Of a DNA stretch of 64,000 nucleotides, positions 12,111-22,702 are shown piece after piece. Origin of the DNA: Antennarius striatus (lineage: Eukaryota > Chordata > Actinopteri > Lophiiformes > Antennariidae); the NCBI RefSeq assembly GCF_040054535.1, contig NC_090798.1:429001-493000 (forward strand), written 5' to 3'. Each line of letters opens with the position of its first letter. Positions within the stretch are counted from its first letter, which is position 1. Both the position numbers and the translations under genes were made by a program. The notes beneath the pieces were generated by a model, which searched no databases, was not told the DNA's origin, and saw only the letters and a program-made list of their open reading frames with translations.

Positions 12111-13067
12111 TATAAACAATAAAGCTGAACCAGAAACTGAGGGTAAATCCAACCATTTATCTGCACAAAATCTCCGTATTTGGGTTTGACAAGCTTTTAA
12201 TCACGACCACAGGCGGGGGTCTCCACCCGTCTGCCGTCTGAGGAGACACTGTGACACGGACGGATGGAGAGATTGGAGGACGATGGGGAAGGGCCCGGGT
12301 CCTCCAGGAGTGGATACACATTCAGACACGTTTTCTCTTTTCCTATTTTGCCGCCCCACCCTGATTATTTCGGCTGTGGGACGACGGCCCAGGGAGCAGA
12401 GAGGTGGTGTGGATGGATCCTGTCAGCGGGGGCCAGATAGGCCCCACTGATTAGCTGTGTTATCAGGGGCCGGTGACTTGTTGTTGTGTGCAAAAGTGTT
12501 TCAGAGTAAGGTGTGTGTTTGAGGAGAAGCCCTGTAAACAGAGACGTCTGGTGACCCACAGGAGAGACTTCAGCTTCAGGTTCAGGGTTTTGTTTGTCTG
12601 AGGAACTCAAGTTAAGCTAAGCTAAGCCTTGAGTTGCTTAGCTTAGCTCAGCACAAAAGAATTGCAATACTGTATTGAGAAAAAATTGGCTTAGTAAATA
12701 CAGTATTAAAGCTCTGCTAATAATAATGTCTGACCACACGTCTCACACACAATAAAGTTATAATTAACTGTTTGAATTGAATGATTTCTGTTTGACATTT
12801 TTTAAATGTAGCCCCAACGTACTCAAACGTCACGTTAAACTTTATCATTACTGTAGTTCTCTAATATATGATCACATATACACAAAGTACACAGAAAACT
12901 TCACTACAAGTACACAAAAAGGGTATTTAAATAATAAAAGATAAAATTCATTAATATCAATGCAGCATTTCAATATAATTATACTTAAACACAGAATTTG
13001 TTTTGCTTTTCTCAGATTACTTTGTGAAAATTGACATCATCACTGAAGATTCTCAGGGGTAAAGAAA

Positions 13068-13128
<61 letters not shown>

Positions 13129-13890
13129 TTACTCTCACACCCCGCCCCGTCCACTGCTGTATAAGTACCAGACACTGCAGCAGATGCCAAATATAGAATC
13201 AGAGACAGTTCCCTCCACACACGTGAGTAAATGTAGACAAAATTAATATAAATACAATCAGAAATTTAAAAATTATCACAAAGATTTTTTTTGTTGAATT
13301 GAATTAGTGGAGAATTGCTTATGACAATTCAATGTTTTGTTCCTAGTGTTCCTAACATCATCATAATTTCCAAATGTAAAGTGAATTTGAATGTATTAAT
13401 TAGAAATTTTGGAAAGAAAATACAGAAATTACGACAAAAGTGTTTTACTTATGTGTTTTAGACACTTGTGTTTTTTGGCATTTAAACACATCTCTTCACA
13501 GCAGGTCTAGTGTGTCAAACCTGATCCACACACTGGATAGAAACTATGAACTTATTCAACCTGATTAGAAGTGAGCTCACACCTATTGATCTGGCTGCTT
13601 CCCTTTGTGATCAATTCCTTTTAAAATAGCTGACACCACTTTCTCATATTTGGGAATTCAGGTTAAACATGAAAAACATGAATGAGAACATTCACTCAAA
13701 GCTAACTTTTCTCCACTTTTATCAAAGGACTGTATATTTAATGTTCTACATTATGGATGACTTGTATGACGTCCAATTTCTGAGCAAAACCTGATAAAGA
13801 TTATAAAAACACCAGCACACAATGAAATGTCAGATACAGACTGTAAACATTTTTAAAAATTTAATTATTATTCACAAGTTCAAACAATAA
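12111..13890. other. intergenic, with hairpin and microsatellite
   Basis: No gene recognised. A perfect 12-bp inverted repeat (agctaagctaag / cttagcttagct, 12615-12648, 10-nt loop) is present. A (GT)n run lies at 13073-13128. The remainder is AT-rich. Confidence 0.5.
13073..13128. repeat. (GT)n microsatellite
   Basis: Uninterrupted GT dinucleotide run of about 55 bases. Confidence 0.95.
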
Positions 13891-13991
13891 ATTTGTATTC
13901 GGTACAAAGTATTTCATATGCAGTACAAATAAATTCATCTTCAGTAAAAATTCATCAGATCATTCCGACCGTGGAGCCTTCGGCCGCAGCA

Positions 13992-15928
13992 TCAGAGAAG
14001 ATCGGGAGGAGGAAGGGTGTGGACCTCTTCCTCCTGGGTCATTTCCCACAGGTGTACTCCCTGCAGGTGAGTCAGCTCGTCGATGGCACGCATCACCAGT
14101 TTGGGCAAACCAGTGACGAGCACACGGTCTGGGTCGGGGTCTCCAGTCTCTGGGAACGTGACGGCCACCTAAAAGTAAAAAAAACAGGCTTCAAGAAGGA
14201 CAGGATCCGTTTAGACGTGATGCTGAACATAGAGGGGTGAAGCTTCCAGAAGGTTCCATCATACTTAAGAACCATCTCCATCCTTAATGGTCCACAGAAG
14301 AACTAAACTCACCTTGAACTTGTCCAGTACGAACTGGAGTCCCCGTTCTCCTTCTCCGTCGAAAATCTTGTGGTGGACCCGCCGGTCCAGGGTCACGTCT
14401 TCGGTGACCCTTCCCCCCTGCCTGCTCACGGTGTCCAGGATCACTTTCTGGGCTTCCAGGACACAGTTCTTGTATCCTGTTATAGTGATCTGATCCTGCA
14501 GAGACAAATAGAACCCGACAGACACAAGTGTGACTTAAAGGCCAGGATACAGTACTGTCTGCACTATAAGGCGCACCTGATTGTAAGACGCACCTTCAAC
14601 GAACGGCCTATTTAAAACTATTTTCGTACATAAGGCACACCGTCGCCTTATCGTGAGGAAAATCCTGTAATCCCTGAGGAAGACGATGGCCGTTGCTTTG
14701 AGTCCTTCAAACAAACACCTCCTACCAGCTTCTCGTGTTTCTTCTCCGGGAAGTGGACCTTCACGTTGTGCTCGTCACAGATGTATTGCATGAGGACCCC
14801 CATGGGTCCAATGAGCCTGGAGAAATGTCTGGGGTTCACCCTGACAGTCACCTGGAAGCTCATGAGTGTCTGTGGAGGAAGATCAGGTCAGAGCTGACGC
14901 CCTCAGAAACGAGCTACTGATAAACCGATCACCTCACCAGCTCCTCCTGGAGGTGCATCATGAGACGCTTCGCAGCCTCACAGTTGCCCTTCTGCCCCTC
15001 AATGATGATCTCATTGGACTTGCTGTTCTGGGGGGGAACAGAAACGATGGTGTTGGTTTCCTTCTGGATCTGCAGAGAAAGAGAAAGACACCCACAGTGG
15101 GATGGGGTCCAGACAGGATGAATAAACCCTCACCTGGATCGTTTGGTGGTACAGGTAACGTACCCTCCTGATGGTGGATCCCCCCCGCCCGATGACGCTC
15201 CTGTGGAACTGCTTCTGGATGGGGACTGAAATGGAGACCCTCTCCTCCTGGAAGAGACTCTGACCATTAACCCCCAGTGTACCAGAGCTATTTATACACA
15301 TTTAAATTCAATCTGCAGGATCTTTCCATTGACGTCACGTTGGGGCTCACCGTGAGCTCCTGGTGCGCTGAAACCAGACCGCTGCTCACCTGCAAAGGGA
15401 CGCACATTCTTTAAGGTCTGCATTAGGTCAGCGAGTCAACACACCCTCATCACTGACGCTTCAACCAGTAAAGCCGAACAGTTATCAATGAAATGAACGT
15501 CTCTCAAAACCTGGATCTGGAGTCTGGCCATGATCTCCTTCTCAGCCTTCTTCATCGCATCGTCCCACCCTGCAGACGCCATGACGAACAGGTTCCTGTC
15601 TGTGGTCACAGAGAGCTCCAGGTGGACGCCAGGGGCAGCGGTTCATGATGCATGCCGCCGTTTGGTTCAGCTCCTGAAGATCAGCGTGACCCCCAGCCTC
15701 CAGAGGAAGGTCGAAGCCGTGGTTCACGCCTAAGACGGGAAAGAATCCATCAGTCAGGACGGGTGAAAGAAAGCTAACAGCTGGTGAGACGTTTGCTGTG
15801 CAGACTCTACCTTCATGATGCAGGTGGGCTTCGCTTTGGCGCTGCTGGCTGAGGCTGTTGGTGCATTCACGCCGTTTTTGTCTTTGTGACGTCACAATGA
15901 AATTTGGCTTTGATGTGTTCCGTAGCAT
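13992..15928 (-). pseudogene. vigilin-like (HDLBP-like) KH-domain gene, strongly shortened and frameshifted
   Basis: Exons (minus): 15811-15928, 15511-15729, 15351-15389, 15164-15247, 14938-15069, 14726-14869, 14313-14495, 13992-14168. The second exon matches the vigilin N-terminal block (FDLPLE, then HLELSV and AMKKAEKEIMARLQ) but changes frame by one base near 15650. All later exons join in frame. One middle KH domain keeps its GxxG loop (QFHRSVIGRGGSTIRR, then NEIIIEGQKGNCEAAKRL). The chain then jumps to the last two KH domains (FQVTVRVNPRHFSRLIGPMG, DQITITGY, VTEDVTLDRRVHHKI, VTFPETGDPD). The last KH has lost its GxxG (KIFDGEGERG). Vigilin has 14 KH domains and binds RNA and ribosomes. 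Exons for about ten are missing here. It has introns, so it is not a retrocopy. It could still be expressed as a short divergent protein. Confidence 0.7.
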
Positions 15929-16360
15929 CGCGCGCTCAGAGCAGCAGACAATGGCGGACAGTGTACAGCAGGGGGAGCAGCGACGTAGAGACGTTTAACG
16001 TTTTAATGCAGTTTGTCAGGACAGCAGAAGACAGGACAACGTTAGAGGAAAGAAAACCAACGGGCCGACACGTCTGGGACCCTGAACACATCACCTGTCA
16101 GCTACACACACACACACACACACCTGTCAGCTACACACACACACACACACACCTGTCAGCTACACACACGTTACCGTATCCAGCTGTGATTTTATCTTCT
16201 CTATTACAGTCATGTACTCGTGTACCACAAGCCATAACACTTGTGTGTTAATTTTTTATTTTTCAAATGAACATACAATTTTTGAACTTGTTCTGGTAAC
16301 AGCTCGCAAGGTAACAGTATAAACTTGAACCGTACAAAAAATAAATTCACCAGAATATAT

Positions 16361-16563
16361 TTAAAACATCTGAATTATTTTGTAAAAAACAAACAAAAAA
16401 ATGGCAAGAGGTAAAAAAATATCTTTATCCAACAGGGTAAGATGGACCTCATATTTGACTGTCTTTGTGGCCCCCAGGCCAAACACAAACGTCCTGGAGG
16501 CTTTGACTGCCCCGTACGAGCAGCCGGACATGGAGGAGGTCTTTCCCAGCTCAGTGTCCCGGA
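16361..16563 (-). other. 3' region after the P2X7-C-like stop
   Basis: After the stop the minus strand continues through an open frame (VIRDTELGKTSSMSGCSYG and onward to TKTVKYEVHL). It starts at a possible AG acceptor and is followed by an AATAAA on the minus strand near 16252-16257. It may be untranslated tail or an alternative last exon. I do not recognise the peptide. Confidence 0.3.
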
Positions 16564-17965
16564 TCACCTGAGGTACATTTTACATCCAGCGTAGTGTGCT
16601 TTGTCTTCAGGAAACTCAATGCGAATGGCCACACAGGCTGGAATCTTGGCACATATTTTGCTTCCTACACAACCCCAGCACCAGCACACAAGATTGTAAC
16701 GGGCTAGAAATCTGGAACGCCTGCCAAAAAAGGACAAAAAATTATTTCCTCTTTCAGAAATTTGTTAAGACAGTAAATTATAACTGTTTCTGATAGGCTG
16801 GCCCTGTGTTTTCATTAGTGCTACTGTCCCTTTTTTTTTTGGTGCATTTATATAAATGCTTCTGTGTGTCTACATAAAGGGCTCATGAATATATTAATAT
16901 CTGTTAATGAAAAGTAAACATTTGAAGAAATACCAAAGTCAATACTTATTTACTTGAATCAGATTTCTCTTGTTACTGCAGTTACAAAATGAACCTGCTT
17001 CAGCAAAACGAGACAAGTACGGTTTTTATACTTTGACGTTTCACAAAGAACGACTCACAGCTGGATTCTTCTCATCCGTAAACGACCAAATTCAAGCTGA
17101 TATATCTCCCTGGCTGTCTGTAAGGAGAACATGTTGAGGCACACAGGCTCGAACCCAGGATGGTCATACATCACACCTGCTCATCGACGTCCTGTAGACG
17201 TTTGGCAACCTACAGCGACACAGGAAATGTAATTTATAAGTGCAAAAGCAGCCAAATGGAGACATAACCCAGCGGTTTAGCTGTGAGCTTGTTACCTGTG
17301 GGATCTCCAAACAGCAGACATTTCCTTCTGCTGTGGGCGTCTTCTGAGTGTCCACAGGAACACCTGGACATAAGCAGAAATAGAGTACATCTATGTCACC
17401 ACAGGGTCCATTTGACTCAGTTCATAGCAAAGGAAACACTTAGTTCAACATGAATATTAGCTCATTATGAACTCCTAATGCAATGGTGGCAGGTGTGTTA
17501 GCTGTGTGTGTCTGAGATTAAAAAACACGTTTGTGACTGCAGGGTTAGGGTTAGGGTTAGGGTCAGGGTTAGGGTCAGGGTCACGTTTCTGTTTCTGCGG
17601 TTTGAAGAACTCATTAACTTCACTGTTAGCAGCTAGCATTAGCCACGTGGTAGCAACAGAACCAGTTCACTGTCACTTATAGACAGTAAAACTAAATCAC
17701 ACCATTAATCCGTCCGTACATATAAAGTATAGAATATATACGATAAGACAAAAATAACAGGGATAGAAAAGGCAGCTACGCTATGCTAACATGCTATGCT
17801 AAGTTGGTGGGGAGCGGGAAACAAACGCAAAAACAAGCTAACATCCGGGCATGCTAACCATTCTGAACCGGCCTGCTGCAGCCGGACAGTCGGTGGCTCT
17901 CCGGGGGGGGGGTCCGACTCCGGGTCATAAAGGTACGGTGACACGATGGGGTATCGGACAGCCAT
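16564..17965 (-). pseudogene. P2X7 C-terminal-domain-like protein gene with two frame breaks
   Basis: Exons (minus): 17859-17965, 17296-17363, 17059-17209, 16564-16720. The chain reads MAVRYPIVSPYLYDPESD, then SEW|CSCGHSED across the first junction, PTAEGNVCCLEIPQ, VAKRLQDVDEQ, MYDHPGFEPVCLN, SLQTAREIYQLEFG and, in the last exon, RFLARYNLVCWCWG, IPACVAIRIEFPEDKAHYAG. This is the domain order of the intracellular C-terminus of P2X7. In fish it occurs as stand-alone proteins with the WCxCG, HPGFxxVCLN, CWCWG and IPxCV motifs. Two small frame changes break it: one in exon 2 between SED and PTAEG, one near 17175 just before MYDHPGF (extra tg in a gtgtg run). Together they would restore the frame. 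Function of these stand-alone proteins is little known; a Zn/nucleotide-binding fold is known from P2X7. Confidence 0.7.
17541..17584. repeat. interstitial telomere-like repeat
   Basis: Several TTAGGG units, some changed to TCAGGG, lie in tandem inside intron 1 of the P2X7-C-like gene. The run is only about 44 bases, too short to mark a fusion point by itself. Confidence 0.8.
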
Positions 17966-18232
17966 AGCAATGCTGCTGGCGATGCTAGTGCAGATGCTAG
18001 CAGAGATGCTGCTAGTGAAGCGTGTAGAGGATCGGTTCGTTAGGAGGAGGGGCCGGAAATGATGACGTCCGAAGGCCTGCAGTCCGGCTGTACCACGTGA
18101 CTGAGGCAGGAAGTAGTGCAGAATCTGGTAATCTGTGTAAAGGAGTAGAGTGGAGTAGAGGATAACGTTATTTATTTTGTAAATAAAGTGTACCCCAGTT
18201 TAAACAGGCTGGCTTGATCGTTTTTGTGGCCG

Positions 18233-18337
18233 CCTGCATCCGTGCTGAGTGAAAGGATATTTTCAAGGCCGGAGAAGAGGAATCGCCTCAAACCAACAAC
18301 AGTTGAAACTATTTTAAAAAAAAATAAAAACCAGTAA
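18233..18337 (+). mobile_element. hAT transposase C-terminal (hATC) remnant
   Basis: The plus strand reads PASVLSERIFSRPEKRNRLK, then PTTVETILKKNKNQ and a stop. This has the signature of the hAT dimerisation domain (PSERVFS ... K..RL.P..V..L.F....N). The rest of the transposase was not found. It lies just upstream of the P2X7-C-like gene on the other strand and is a plain DNA-transposon fossil. Confidence 0.65.
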
Positions 18338-18659
18338 AATCTCCCCTGTTTTGTACGTCATTGTCCAAGTTACAAAAATATTTTTGGTAGTGCTAAGTCA
18401 TTACCAAGAGTCAAAACATGTCAGAATGGATCAGACATGGACACACATCTGCCTGTAATACTATTCATGGCCAGCAGGTGGCGTCGTGTGCACATCAAGC
18501 TTCAAGAAATAAACCCTTAATAAATCAATAGTCTGGAATGGTTCCCAGACTCATGAGGCTCCGTCTCGCCATCACTAGATGCTACATTATTCTAGCATTC
18601 TACAAAGTGGAATATAATGAGTGTCAGACTCCTGTTCACCGAGGGTCCCTGCTGGGGGT

Positions 18660-18908
18660 TGGGGTTGATATCAAAGGTCAGATCACAGAGATTTCCTTAG
18701 AACTTTGTTCCTTGTTGGTCCTGAGGGAACTTTGTTCCTGAGGGATGCTCCTTGATCAAAGGAGCCACAGGTACACGTATATACTGACCCCCCCGCGTCG
18801 TGTCACGGTGGACGGGACGACCACAGGACTTGTTGAGGGTCTTTATTCTCCGTCAATCAAGTATGACATCCCGCTCGCACTGCCACGCCCCCTTCTAAGT
18901 CTCGCGAG

Positions 18909-18946
<38 letters not shown>

Positions 18947-19015
18947 AATGTATGTGATACATGTGTTACATAGTTCCAAGAAAATCTCTTTGATCTGTCG
19001 TCTGATGTTGATTAC
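18660..19015. repeat. inverted pair of a dispersed repeat fragment
   Basis: The segment at about 18668-18715, read on the minus strand (ggaaatctctgtgatctgac), and that at about 18968-19012, read on the plus strand (gaaaatctctttgatctgtc), are diverged copies of one sequence in opposite orientation. A third copy lies at 56456-56510. The family was not identified. A (CA)n run (18909-18944) sits between the arms. Confidence 0.45.
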
Positions 19016-19045
19016 AAACCTGACCCCGCCCACCTGCGTCACTAT

Positions 19046-19050
<5 letters not shown>

Positions 19051-19134
<84 letters not shown>
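19051..19134. repeat. (GT)n microsatellite
   Basis: Uninterrupted GT run of 84 bases, just upstream of the CpG-rich plscr3 promoter. Confidence 0.95.
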
Positions 19135-19135
<1 letters not shown>

Positions 19136-19139
19136 CCCG

Positions 19140-19915
19140 GCTGCGCGTCGCTAGAACACACGGACGGGTGGTGATCCATTCTGCTTGTTGTTGTCGTGTT
19201 TCTGTGTGGCCCCAGCCTCCGTGGGAGTGATCTGAAGCGGGGGGAGGAGGTCCCGCCCCCGGGGTGACGTCAGCGGGCAGGAACACCACCGATCACCGCC
19301 TTTTGAAAAGTTCGTGTTGGTTTTTTCCTTGAAGACACAAAAGGACGCGACCGGCCGCGGAGGTGAGGGGACTTGACGCTTCTTCCGTCGCCGTGGGGGC
19401 TTCTGAGGGACACGACCTGAACGTCTGTTCCTGATCGAGACTTCAGCTCCGTCGAACTTGGGGTAAATAAAGGTATGAGTAGCAGCAGATGTCGGGGGGG
19501 CCAGCCCTCCTGTCGGTCTTCACACACGTCACACACATCACCTGTGGACACCTGAAACATCTGCATAGACCATCGAAAGTGCTCGTCCTGTGTAAACTGG
19601 TCAGGTGTCCAGTCTAGAGACTGGTTTCAGGGTGAAGGGGGGGGGGGTCCAGGTTATTCCGTTCTGCTCATGTTTACCCTCCATAAATACCACAGACTGT
19701 GTCCCTAGATGCGCATTTTTGGTATTTATTTCTTGTAAACTTCTTCTTCCTGCTGGTCTGGAGACCATCTGATGGTGACCCCTGGTGACCCCCCCCCCCC
19801 TCTGGTTCTCATCAGGCCCCTCCTCTCCCTCTCCTTTCCCACAGGGGTCCTGGAAGCGGACTGAGAAGTGTGACCTGATTTTTCTCTGTGCCAGAACCGC
19901 AGACGGCCTCTTGCC
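19140..19915 (+). promoter_or_regulatory. plscr3 promoter and 5' leader
   Basis: GC- and CpG-rich sequence (about 19140-19450) followed by a leader up to the plscr3 ATG at 19916. A likely noncoding exon with donor gtaaataaag ends near 19461. No TATA box is apparent. Confidence 0.4.
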
Positions 19916-20204
19916 ATGTCCTCTCACCGTGAGTCTCGTTTCTCCGTGTGGGGGGGGGGTCGACTTTCACACACATTTCACAACAAGTGACTTTTCCTTC
20001 CGTCCTGACCGGGGTTTTCCCCGTTCCAGTCAAATGTTTTCCGCTGTTTTAAATTTGAGCTGGTTTCCCTTTTTTTTCCACTGAACCAAAAACCTGTCCT
20101 CCAGGATTCCCTTTTCCCTGAGTCACGTCACCCTCATCTGTCAGATCGCAGTTCAGAGCCTCCATCTATCTGATGGCGGGTGGAGCTGTTTGGTCAGCTC
20201 AGTG

Positions 20205-20237
<33 letters not shown>

Positions 20238-22669
20238 GTAAGTAATGGAAGGAATGTGAGGAGGTGGAGCCCAGGAGGAACCATCACTCACCTCCTCTCT
20301 ACTGAGCCTCACTGTGGTCCAGGAGCGGCGGTCCAACTTAAATCCACACGTTTAGAGGTTTAACGACGATCCGTCACTGCTGTGATCCTCACACAGGAAG
20401 AGTCCTTATGAAACACCCGTCTGTCGGAGGCTCCTGCCAGAATACCCAGCATGCAAACCAGAACCAGTTAGTCCAGCTGAGGGACACACGTCTTGTTTAT
20501 TCAACACTGGGAGCGGGGCGGCGAGCGACAGCTCATCTGGTCCAAACGGGAACACGTCCTGACTCGTGATCAGGACGAGTCCCTCTTTGTGAAGGAGGAG
20601 GACTCCCTCAGTCAGAGTTCAAGCTGAGAGACGATGATGATGATGATGATGATGACTGGTTTGAACATCCCCCACCAAACACACAGTCATCTATTAGCTC
20701 CTGTTAGCAGCTCACATGCAGGCCGGTCTGGTGAATGCTGCTCTTTGTGGTGCTGCAAGCTGCAAAGCATTATGGGAAGTCAAAGGTACAGCGAGGGAAC
20801 TAAAATTTAGCAACGAAACAAAACGCTTCCTTTAAGTTCAGGCGTGTTGGTGGGTGTCACTTCTTGTTTTTGTGAGTGTCGTCATGTGAGTCACATGACT
20901 GTTGCCTTACAGGGTGGCGGCGGCGGCGGGTCAGTGGGTAGAGATCATCCTCTTATCTGCTGTTAGTAGATGGTTTGAGTCCCATCAGCGTGTGAATGAT
21001 TACCGTAGTGTTGTGATCTCCACGTGTGATCGTGTGTGTGAACGGCGTGACAGGAACCTTCAGTCACCTCCATGAGGTACAGGTGCTGGCCTGTGATTGG
21101 CTGCTTCTCCTCCCAGCGTGCTTTGAGGCTGAGCTGCTAATAAGTAGCTTAATTAGCTCTGCTGGTCCAACAGGGAGCAGCAGGAGGATCGGTTGTCAAC
21201 ACACACTCCTGCTGTTATCAGTCACACACACATTACTGCGTGTGTTTTATCAGCATTAATCGTTTTAGTCTTAATTCAGTCCAATAAAGTGTTGAATTTC
21301 CTCTCAGATTAGGTTAGAATTAATTTTTCCATCCTTTTTTTCTCATCTGACTCTCATCTAAATGTTTTTCGCATCAAATTCATCAGATTATCATCAGATT
21401 ATCATCAGATTCATCAGATTATCATCAGATTCATCAGATTATCATCAGATTATCATCAGATTCATCAGATTATCATCTGATGATGAACACAGTTGTGTTT
21501 TAAAGCAGTTTAGCGTGAATCATCTGGTCTGACGTCAGTTCCTGGTGTCCTCTCAGCCCCTTACCCGTACGGACCGGGTGGTTATGGAGACCCCAGCCAG
21601 GCCCCCCCGCCGGGCTTCAACGTGGGCTACAACCAGAACCAGCCCCCCATCATGTACCAGCCCGGTCCGGTTCCAGGACCAGAGTATGGCGGCTACCCCG
21701 GGGGAGCGGTGGCCCCGGCCCCCGCCGTGGCTCCAGTGATGACGGCCGTGGGGGTCCCACCGGGGCTGGAGTACCTCACACAGGTGGGGTCCAGGTGAAG
21801 GTCATGTTCCCCTGAACTCTTTGTGTTATTTCTAAATGTGTGTTCTCTCCTGGTTTTAGATCGATCAGATCCTGATCCATCAAAAGATCGAGCTCCTAGA
21901 AGGTGATCCATGTTTAATAAACCTGCTGGAATAAACCTGCTAGAAAAAACCTGCTAGAATTAACCTGCTAGAATAAACCTGCTAGAATTAACCTGCTAGA
22001 ATAAACCTGCTAGAATAAACCTGCTAGAATAAACCTGCTAGAATTAACCTGCTAGAATAAACCTGCTAGAATTAACCTGCTAGAATAAACCTGCTAGAAT
22101 TAACCTGCTAGAATAAACCTGCTAGAATTAACCTGCTAGAATAAACCTGCTAGAATTAACCTGCTAGAATAAACCTGCTAGAATAAACCTGCTAGAATAA
22201 ACCTGCTAGAATTAACCTGCTAGAATAAACCTGCTAGAATAAACCTGCTAGAATTAACCTGCTAGAATAAACCTGCTAGAATTAACCTGCTAGAATAAAC
22301 CTGCTAGAATAAACCTGCTAGAATAAACCTGCTAGAATAAACCTGCTAGAATAAATCATAAAGCTAAAACCGTGGAATTCTTTACTTATTTACCCCCTCA
22401 CTTCCCGTCTCTTTTCCTTCCTCTATCTCCTCCAAACCGACCCCGCCCAGCATTCATTGGCTTTGAGACAAACAACCAGTACGAGATAAAGAACAGTCTG
22501 GGCCAGAAGATCTACAAGGCCAAGGAGAAGAACGACTGCTGCACCAGGAACTGCTGCGGCTCGCTGCGCAGCTTCGACATGAAGATCAAGGACAACTCGG
22601 ACCGCGAGGTCATCCGCCTCATCCGGCCCTGTCGCTGCGTGTCCTGCTGGTGTCCCTGCTGCCTGCAGG

Positions 22670-22702
<33 letters not shown>

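Noticed and set aside
15951-15998. Plus-strand ATGGCGGACAGTG as a gene start
   Set aside because: Good start context, but the frame stops after about 15 codons and no donor leads to a known exon.
17946-18062. Plus-strand ATG frame starting MGYRTAIAMLLAMLVQML
   Set aside because: It looks like a hydrophobic peptide but arises from repeated gatgctag-type sequence antisense to the P2X7-C-like first exon.
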